Shown in pieces: positions 58,522 to 64,000 of a stretch of 64,000 nt of DNA (positions are counted from its first letter, which is position 1; each line of letters starts with the position of its first letter). The DNA lies in assembly GCA_016795155.1 (NCBI GenBank), contig JAEUIE010000023.1, positions 1-64,000 on the forward strand, written 5' to 3'. The DNA is from Planctomycetia bacterium (GTDB lineage: Bacteria > Planctomycetota > Planctomycetia > Gemmatales > HRBIN36). The notes below the pieces were generated by a model. The model was not told the origin of the DNA and did not search any database. It saw only the letters and a program-made list of their open reading frames with translations. The position numbers and the translations under genes were made by a program.

Positions 58522-58652
58522 GTAGTTCTCTCTCGCCGAGTGAGGACGGCGGACTTGAGCCTCCCACACATCGCAACATAAACGATCGATGTCTCGGAAG
58601 AATTGGAGACTGGCGTCAGTCGCTGAGTCATCACTCGGAGAGTGATGACTAC
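58522..58652. repeat. Right REP pair (BIME-like) of the RAYT unit
   Basis: First REP: GTAG at 58522-58525, stem about 58525-58550 (TCTCTC / GAGTGAGGAC form, less perfect than the left copy). Second, inverted REP: GTCATCACTC (58627-58636), GGA, GAGTGATGAC (58640-58649), then TAC. The spacer shares CGATGTCTCGGAAG with the left copy. The two modules are direct repeats about 800 bp apart. Confidence 0.86.
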
Positions 58653-58661
58653 TATCCAGTT

Positions 58662-59252
58662 TTATTGCCACGTCTTCTTCGGAACACGCTGTACACTCAG
58701 TTCCGGTTTCTTTTCGTTCATGCGGTGGGCATCCTGAATCTGAATCTGCATGGGTGTGCCCATCAGTTTTGTTCCATCGTTACCCTGGTACTCCACCGTC
58801 ATGCGAACACTGCGCAGGGCATTGTTATAAGTGTTCCAAGGCAGCCAGAGTGAATAGCCCCAGCCCGACAGGTCCTTCCGCATCAGCATCGGCAGATGTT
58901 CAGGCAGAATGGTCCAGGTTTCCAATGGTTGAAGCTGGCCACCCTGCAGCGGCTTGTCTTCATACATGCGAACAATCAGTGTGCCATTGACGGCAATTGT
59001 TTCAGCAGGTTTGCCTGGCTTTTGCTGCTGGAAAATAACCCGGCCTGCAAACCCAGGTGAAGGCATGCCGCCCTGATGTGCCATCAGTTGAACATCAACC
59101 CCTTCCTGCCAAAATGCAATCAACTCGTTGGGCGTGCCACATGGAGCTTTCTTTTCTTCCCACAGGGACGTGAAATCCGTGTCAGAAAAAGTTTTGCAGC
59201 CAGCCAGCATGGCCAGCGTGAGGAGTACCAGTTTCCCCAACATCCTTGTCAT
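58662..59252 (-). CDS. Predicted lipoprotein, unknown
   Basis: A 196-residue protein. ATG 59252 (MTRMLGKLVLLTLAMLAGCK) has AAGGAT 7 nt upstream and gives a proper signal with lipobox LAGC. The mature part has a two-strand/one-helix feel: LIAFWQEGVDVQLMAHQGG, FAGRVIFQQQKPGKPAETIA, VNGTLIVRMYEDKPLQGGQL. It continues with LPMLMRKDLSGWGYSLWLPW and a final beta segment. No family is recognised. The gene follows the secretin by 25 bp on the same strand, so it may be an outer-membrane partner of that secretin, in the manner of a pilotin; that is inference. It ends 9 bp before the right REP pair. Confidence 0.78.
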   Translation of the reverse strand: MTRMLGKLVLLTLAMLAGCKTFSDTDFTSLWEEKKAPCGTPNELIAFWQEGVDVQLMAHQGGMPSPGFAGRVIFQQQKPGKPAETIAVNGTLIVRMYEDKPLQGGQLQPLETWTILPEHLPMLMRKDLSGWGYSLWLPWNTYNNALRSVRMTVEYQGNDGTKLMGTPMQIQIQDAHRMNEKKPELSVQRVPKKTWQ

Positions 59253-59277
59253 GGGAATGATCCTTAGGAAATGGAGA

Positions 59278-62200
59278 TCAGGGTTGTTGTCCGCCACTGG
59301 CAAAGCCGGTGTTGGAGGGAACAGGCTGCGACACCCGCTGCAGCGCTTCCTGCATCGGCACCACCACCTGCGATTGCTGGGTGGTGATCGGTGCATAGGT
59401 TACTGTCGTGCGATAATTGCCAATCTGCTGTGCCTGTGTGGGCTGGAAATTCTGAGCTGAAGCAGGTTGCATGCCCTGTTCCGCCATCTGCATCTGCATG
59501 GCCTGGCCATAGGTCATGGTTTGTCCAGGAGGCAACTGCTGGAATTTCGGTGGCGTTGCTCCAGGTGGTTGCATCCAACCTGGATTGATTCCCGGTGGAT
59601 TCGCGCCAGGTGGATTGCCTACGGGTGGATTCGCACTGGGCGGCGGAATAGTGTTCAAAGGTTGTGGAACCGGTTGAACTGTGCCTGGTGCTTTCAGCTT
59701 TTCGTCCACGCCTGGCTGTGCAGTACCCGGTGCAAAGTAATTCTGATCGAACGGATTGACAATAGCGGGTGCCAGCGAGTTCTCATTGCAGTTTTCCTTC
59801 AGGAATGAGGCTCCAGGCAATGCACCGTGAATGGATTGCACATCATCCAGCGACCACGACATCTTGCGGGCTTCTTCCATAAACACACGCTCAGCATCCA
59901 TCGGATTGCGAATGATGTGCGGTGTCAGGATGATCAGTAGTTCCGATTTCTGCTTGATGTGTGATCGATAGCGGAACAAGGCTCCGATGTAGGGCAGGTC
60001 GCCCAGCCAGGGAATGCCTCGCTGGATCTTTTCATCGCGTTTGCTGATTAAACCACCAATCACCACCGTTTTGCCGTCCATCGCATCAATCGTAGTGCTG
60101 GCAATGGTCTGATCCAGAATGGTTCCCTGCACGCCGTTACCCAGATCAACCGTGCTTGGTGAAATGGACGAAACTTGAGGTTCCACACGCATCACCACAC
60201 GGCCATCGGGGCTGATCTGAGGCAGTACCTTCAGAATGATACCTACCTGCTGCTGGTCGATATTGTTGGTAATGAGGCCGTTGGCATTGATGTTCACTCC
60301 CGTGATGATAGGCACCTGTTGGCCGACCGAGATCAAGGCCTGCTGATTATCACGTGTCACAATCTGTGGTCGACTCAGCACTTCAATGCGTCCCTGGGTA
60401 CGCAACGCCCGCACCAGCACATTGACACTGTCCGATGCTGCCGAGAAGACAAAACCACCAATACCGTTTCGTGAGGTACCCAAGCCGTAGTTGGTCAGAC
60501 CTCGCATACCCACCACGTCGGGATGAATATTCGATGCATTGTTCTGATTGACCGTAGAAACATTATTCCAGTTGAAACCAGGGTTGCCAATGGCCGGCTG
60601 TGTCGGGCTGGTGGTAACGGGCTGCGGATTGAACAGGCTACGCTGGAACAGCACTGGCGACTGCAAGCCCACTTCCACGCCGAACTCATCACTGTTATCC
60701 AGATCGACCTTGGCAATCAGCACCTGGATGGCCACCTGAGCAAGTTCGATATCCAGTTGATCGATCAGTCGCATCACTTCCGGGAAGAACCGTTGTGAAG
60801 CACCTACGATCAGCGAGTTGTTCGTGGCATCAGCGATCACTGTCACTTCACGATCCGACTGCATGAACGTTGTCAGATCGTTCAATTGAAGAATCGTGAT
60901 CTCATTGCGGTAGAAGCTGTTCAGATTCGTTGCGACGTTACCAGCCTGGTTGTTCTTCAGGCGAACGACCTGGAACTGGCGATCGCGAATGGCAGAACTG
61001 TCGAGATTGTTGAGCAGCACATCGATCAGGATCATGTCGCCTCGACCGGCTGCGACGATCAGCGAATTAGTACGAATATCGACCGAGAAACGTGGAATCA
61101 GTGGCTGCGGACCCTGACCCTGGGCTGCAGAGAAATTCATCAACTGCTGCTGCAGATTTCCAAGAGCGCCCTGCTGAAATCCACCTTGATTGCCAAAGCC
61201 CTGCTGGCCGGTTCGCTGCTGATTGCCCAGGAATACACCCTGGAGAGTCTGCATTGCCATGTTGGCATCGGTGTTCTTCAATCGGAACACTTTGACATCT
61301 GCAGTGATCGTTGGAGGCACATCCAGTTCATCAATCAGCTTTTCCAGCATGCTGATCGATTCAGGAGGTGCCGAGATCACCAGGCGGTTGGTGCGAACAT
61401 CAGCATAGATGCCTACATCATCAAGCAACCCGGTTTCAATGCGGGCCTGCCCCGGCTGGGTGAATGCCAGGCTGACGCCGCGGCGATCCTGTGTGGTGCC
61501 CTGTGCGCCAAATCGGTTGGCCTGGTTGCCAAACAAATTAGCAAGGCCGCCGCCAAAGATGTTCGGCTGTTGAAACCCCTGCTGCCCCTGTGTACCCTGC
61601 TGTTGGGTTGCAGTTCCCAATAATGCCTGGGAAAGAGCCTGCTGAAGCAAGGTAGCTAATGTCTGGGCATCAGCATTCTTGAGTTGCTTGATGCGCACTT
61701 CATTGATAACGCGTGTTTCCGCCTTGTCGAAGAACTCGACAAGATTCATGATCTCTTTCAGATCTTCCGGCCCGGCATGCACCAGCAGGGTATTCAGCTT
61801 CACATCCGGGAAGATGCGGATTTCATTCGGCTCCGCGCTGCCATACCGCTGGGCATAGAACTGCTGCAGCGTGGTGGCGATGGATTGTGCATTCGCCCGA
61901 CGCAAGTTGATAATCTTGGGTACGGATTTGGGATCATTGGGTTTGTCGATCAACTTAATGATCTTTTCAATCTCGGTCATCGCCGTCTTGGGCGCGCCGA
62001 TCAGAACCGAGTTCTGCCGGAGAATGCTCATGATGAGCATGCTGCCGGGCTGCAAGGGCTGAGCTGCTGCTCCAGCAGGTTGCTGTTGCTGCATTTGGCC
62101 CAAGCCGCCTTGTCCAAACTGGCCTTGTCCGAATCCTCCCTGGCCAAACCCTCCCTGGCCAAAACCACCCGGGCGTGCTCCACCAGCGCCACCACCTGCT

Positions 62201-64000
62201 GCAGGCCCTCCCATGGCACTGGTGCCGCTGATGATGCGTACGATGGGATTGTACCGTGCGAAGATCGTGGAAAGCTGGTTGGTCGCTGCAGTCGCATCGA
62301 GAAACTCGAGCGGGAACATCTTCAGTTCTGTTTCCGCGCTGGGTGAACTCGATGCTAACTGCTTGAGGATCTCTTCGATCTCAGCAATGTCTTCCTTGGC
62401 GCCGATGACGACCACCTGGCCATCAGGAAGCACTTCCACCACGACATCGCCACGTGGAGCAGCGAGCAGGTTTCTGTCTGGTTGAGGTTGTGCCGGAGGT
62501 TGATTACCTTGTCCCTGAGGCTGGGCTGCAAGGGCTTGTGCGCCCGTTTGTTGAATACTGTTGTTGTTTTGATTGTCTTGAGCGAAGGTCACTTTCGTCC
62601 GCGGGTCTTCCTTGACCCTATCTGCAAAAAAATCCGACCCTCCAGGCTGCACCTGGGAACTCGGTGCAAAAATGGGAGGCGGCTCCTCAGTACGGTTCAG
62701 ACGGCCTCCTCGACCTCCACCACCGCCACGATTCCCGCCACCACCACGATTGCCACCACCACCCATGCCACGGTTTCCACCGCCGCCACCACCCTGGTTA
62801 CCACCACCGCCAAATCCGCCCATGCCACCCATGCCACCGAAGCGTTGCATCATGGCATTACGCATGGCTTGGGCTGGATCCATCTGGCCCTGGCCACCTT
62901 GTGTATTGGTTCGGTTCTTACCCGTAATAGCATCGACTGCTCGCTGCAACATCTGTGGATCGGCTTTGCCAACGTTGATCACTTTCACCTGCCGATTGGC
63001 ATCGACCGCTTCCTTATCCAGATCCTGCAGCAGGTTTTTTACTTCGTCCCAGAGGATATCGGGGCAGTTCATCACCAGGCTGTTGTCCTTGGTGTTGGCT
63101 GCCACATAGAACTTGATGCTGCGTTCCGGCTCCTGCTGCCTCTGCTGCTGCATGAACGGATTAAATGGCATGCCGGGCTGCTGGCCACCGCCGGTGGGCC
63201 GCTGTTCCACATATTCCCGGTATATTTCCTTGAGCACATTCGCCATTTCCGTGGCATCGGCATTCACGAGCTTGACAATGCGTGGCTTGAGTTGCAACTT
63301 CTGATCGATGTTATCAATATCGAGTTCTGTCTCGATGAAACGCTTGATGGTCACGACAATCTGTCGTGGAGCTCGAACCAGAATCGAATTGGTTCGCTTG
63401 TCTGCAGCCAGGCGTACGGTTGGTCCCGTTATGGCATCCATCGGTCGGCCACCGCCACCGCCAAAAGGCATCATGGCGCCAAAGGGGTTAGCGTTCTGCT
63501 GGCGTTTGCCATTGATCAGTTCATCGAGCGTGTCGCGAACGGTCTGGGCATTGGAATTTTTCAGTGGAATGACTTCATAATATTCATCACCCGTTTTGGT
63601 CAGATAGGCAATAATCTGCTCTGCGAAATCAAGTGCTTCCGGATCGTCACTGCCGATCATAATGCCATCCGTGCGACTGAGCGTGGCAATAAAGATGGGT
63701 TTTTTCGGATTGCCCGGCTTGTTCTGAAGGACTACGGGTGGCTTGGCTTCATCCACCAGTTGCTCAATCTTAGCGGTGTTTTGAGGCTTCATCCCCTTGC
63801 GGGAATTTTCCAGTTCCTGGGCCAACACCGGTTCATAGGTGGAATAAACTGGATTGGATCGAAGCGATTCGAGCATGTAAATCAGGTTGGAGACGTACTG
63901 CGACGCGTTGCCCGACGTGAGTTTGACAGTCCGGATGGAATCTTCAGAGCTGGCCTGTGGCGTACCCTGTTTGCCGGGCTCCACGGGTGGAGTGGCTTTG
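59278..64000 (-). CDS. Giant secretin with many N-domains, 5' end outside window
   Basis: At least 1573 residues; a GTG at 63984 is possible but the frame stays open to the window edge, so the N-terminus is probably missing. Repeated secretin N-domains follow each other: YEVIPLKNSNAQTVRDTLDE, PRIVKLVNADATEMANVLKE, VKVINVGKADPQMLQRAVDA, ELKMFPLEFLDATAATNQLS, PKIINLRRANAQSIATTLQQ, VRIKQLKNADAQTLATLLQQ, VKVFRLKNTDANMAMQTLQG and FQVVRLKNNQAGNVATNLNS. Gly/Gln-rich spacers separate some (GGMGGMGGFGGGGNQGGGGG). The secretin channel domain near residues 1090-1420 ends DLPYIGALFRYRSHIKQKSE, then LLIILTPHIIRNP. A Pro/Gln-rich tail of 140 residues closes it. It forms an outer-membrane pore for type II or type IV pilus-like export. 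Confidence 0.93.
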   Translation of the reverse strand, partial: KATPPVEPGKQGTPQASSEDSIRTVKLTSGNASQYVSNLIYMLESLRSNPVYSTYEPVLAQELENSRKGMKPQNTAKIEQLVDEAKPPVVLQNKPGNPKKPIFIATLSRTDGIMIGSDDPEALDFAEQIIAYLTKTGDEYYEVIPLKNSNAQTVRDTLDELINGKRQQNANPFGAMMPFGGGGGRPMDAITGPTVRLAADKRTNSILVRAPRQIVVTIKRFIETELDIDNIDQKLQLKPRIVKLVNADATEMANVLKEIYREYVEQRPTGGGQQPGMPFNPFMQQQRQQEPERSIKFYVAANTKDNSLVMNCPDILWDEVKNLLQDLDKEAVDANRQVKVINVGKADPQMLQRAVDAITGKNRTNTQGGQGQMDPAQAMRNAMMQRFGGMGGMGGFGGGGNQGGGGGGNRGMGGGGNRGGGGNRGGGGGRGGRLNRTEEPPPIFAPSSQVQPGGSDFFADRVKEDPRTKVTFAQDNQNNNSIQQTGAQALAAQPQGQGNQPPAQPQPDRNLLAAPRGDVVVEVLPDGQVVVIGAKEDIAEIEEILKQLASSSPSAETELKMFPLEFLDATAATNQLSTIFARYNPIVRIISGTSAMGGPAAGGGAGGARPGGFGQGGFGQGGFGQGQFGQGGLGQMQQQQPAGAAAQPLQPGSMLIMSILRQNSVLIGAPKTAMTEIEKIIKLIDKPNDPKSVPKIINLRRANAQSIATTLQQFYAQRYGSAEPNEIRIFPDVKLNTLLVHAGPEDLKEIMNLVEFFDKAETRVINEVRIKQLKNADAQTLATLLQQALSQALLGTATQQQGTQGQQGFQQPNIFGGGLANLFGNQANRFGAQGTTQDRRGVSLAFTQPGQARIETGLLDDVGIYADVRTNRLVISAPPESISMLEKLIDELDVPPTITADVKVFRLKNTDANMAMQTLQGVFLGNQQRTGQQGFGNQGGFQQGALGNLQQQLMNFSAAQGQGPQPLIPRFSVDIRTNSLIVAAGRGDMILIDVLLNNLDSSAIRDRQFQVVRLKNNQAGNVATNLNSFYRNEITILQLNDLTTFMQSDREVTVIADATNNSLIVGASQRFFPEVMRLIDQLDIELAQVAIQVLIAKVDLDNSDEFGVEVGLQSPVLFQRSLFNPQPVTTSPTQPAIGNPGFNWNNVSTVNQNNASNIHPDVVGMRGLTNYGLGTSRNGIGGFVFSAASDSVNVLVRALRTQGRIEVLSRPQIVTRDNQQALISVGQQVPIITGVNINANGLITNNIDQQQVGIILKVLPQISPDGRVVMRVEPQVSSISPSTVDLGNGVQGTILDQTIASTTIDAMDGKTVVIGGLISKRDEKIQRGIPWLGDLPYIGALFRYRSHIKQKSELLIILTPHIIRNPMDAERVFMEEARKMSWSLDDVQSIHGALPGASFLKENCNENSLAPAIVNPFDQNYFAPGTAQPGVDEKLKAPGTVQPVPQPLNTIPPPSANPPVGNPPGANPPGINPGWMQPPGATPPKFQQLPPGQTMTYGQAMQMQMAEQGMQPASAQNFQPTQAQQIGNYRTTVTYAPITTQQSQVVVPMQEALQRVSQPVPSNTGFASGGQQP

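Noticed and set aside
57721-58652. IS200/IS605 insertion sequence
   Set aside because: Protein length, GTAG-headed REP pairs and the lack of a TnpB gene fit RAYT better than a classic IS200 element.
60886-61623. Plus-strand frame inside the secretin gene
   Set aside because: Antisense of repeated N-domains; composition follows the secretin codons.
1-64000. CRISPR array, prophage or integrated plasmid
   Set aside because: No regularly spaced direct repeats with unique spacers, no phage structural genes, and no integrase next to the tRNA-Ser were found by reading.

Overview
The window looks like chromosomal DNA of a planctomycete, probably a Gemmataceae-type lineage. This is judged from gene content, not from any search: a TIGR03067-type protein, a Ser/Thr kinase fused to TPR repeats with DWG in place of DFG, large exported WD40, PQQ-propeller and FG-GAP proteins, a giant multi-domain secretin, Cys-rich repeat wall-type proteins, a Tat-exported ThuA protein, and a scatter of palindromic repeats. 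GC content is moderate. Genes sit in short operons on both strands, and most of the region is ordinary chromosome.

Layout. 1-4.4 kb (minus): a surface-polysaccharide set of asparagine synthase, GT4 glycosyltransferase and Wzx-like flippase, the flippase cut by the window edge. 4.5-12 kb (minus): a Pro-rich membrane protein, purM, a TIGR03067 protein, ltaE, a solitary nuoC, an FHA protein and yidC. 12-16.4 kb: an exported DUF885 metallopeptidase-like protein, an AT-rich two-gene cassette of unknown function (13974-15523), and a nucleotidyltransferase/small-partner pair resembling a toxin-antitoxin operon. 16.4-21.2 kb (minus): TPR kinase with a 41-residue lipoprotein gene in front of it, and an ABC-F ATPase. 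21.3-32 kb: Gly-rich BON protein, WD40 protein plus rsmA, MFS transporter, thioredoxin-like protein, and three Cys-rich exported proteins. 32-36 kb: a ThuA protein, then a compact C26 amidohydrolase / esterase / ATP-grasp operon. 36-42.6 kb: a coiled-coil membrane protein, a YlxP(DUF503)-rbfA-HhH repair operon, and a SNF2 helicase with a small partner. 43-50 kb (plus): citrate synthase, a repeat-filled leader and serS, a broken antitoxin-like gene, dxr and rseP. 50-64 kb: exported PQQ, DUF3500, DUF4476 and FG-GAP proteins, tRNA-Ser(UGA), a REP-associated transposase (RAYT) between two copies of its REP pair, a lipoprotein, and a secretin running off the right edge.

The most unusual material is repeat-driven. 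A RAYT gene (57728-58513) lies between two direct copies of a roughly 130-bp module made of two inverted GTAG-headed REP hairpins, and its stop codon lies inside one hairpin. A different palindromic family (CCCTCTCCC / GGGAGAGGG) occurs between genes at about 52.9 kb, at a gene junction at about 16.1 kb, and in frame inside dxr at about 46.7 kb, where it adds about 16 residues. A third cluster of nested palindromes fills the serS leader.

The best candidates for a little-described functional system are the C26/esterase/ATP-grasp operon (33193-35751), which has the parts expected for making and breaking amide bonds on a small metabolite or peptide, and the two-gene membrane cassette at 13974-15523, which has its own operator-like palindrome. 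Functions given for both are inference from sequence reading only.
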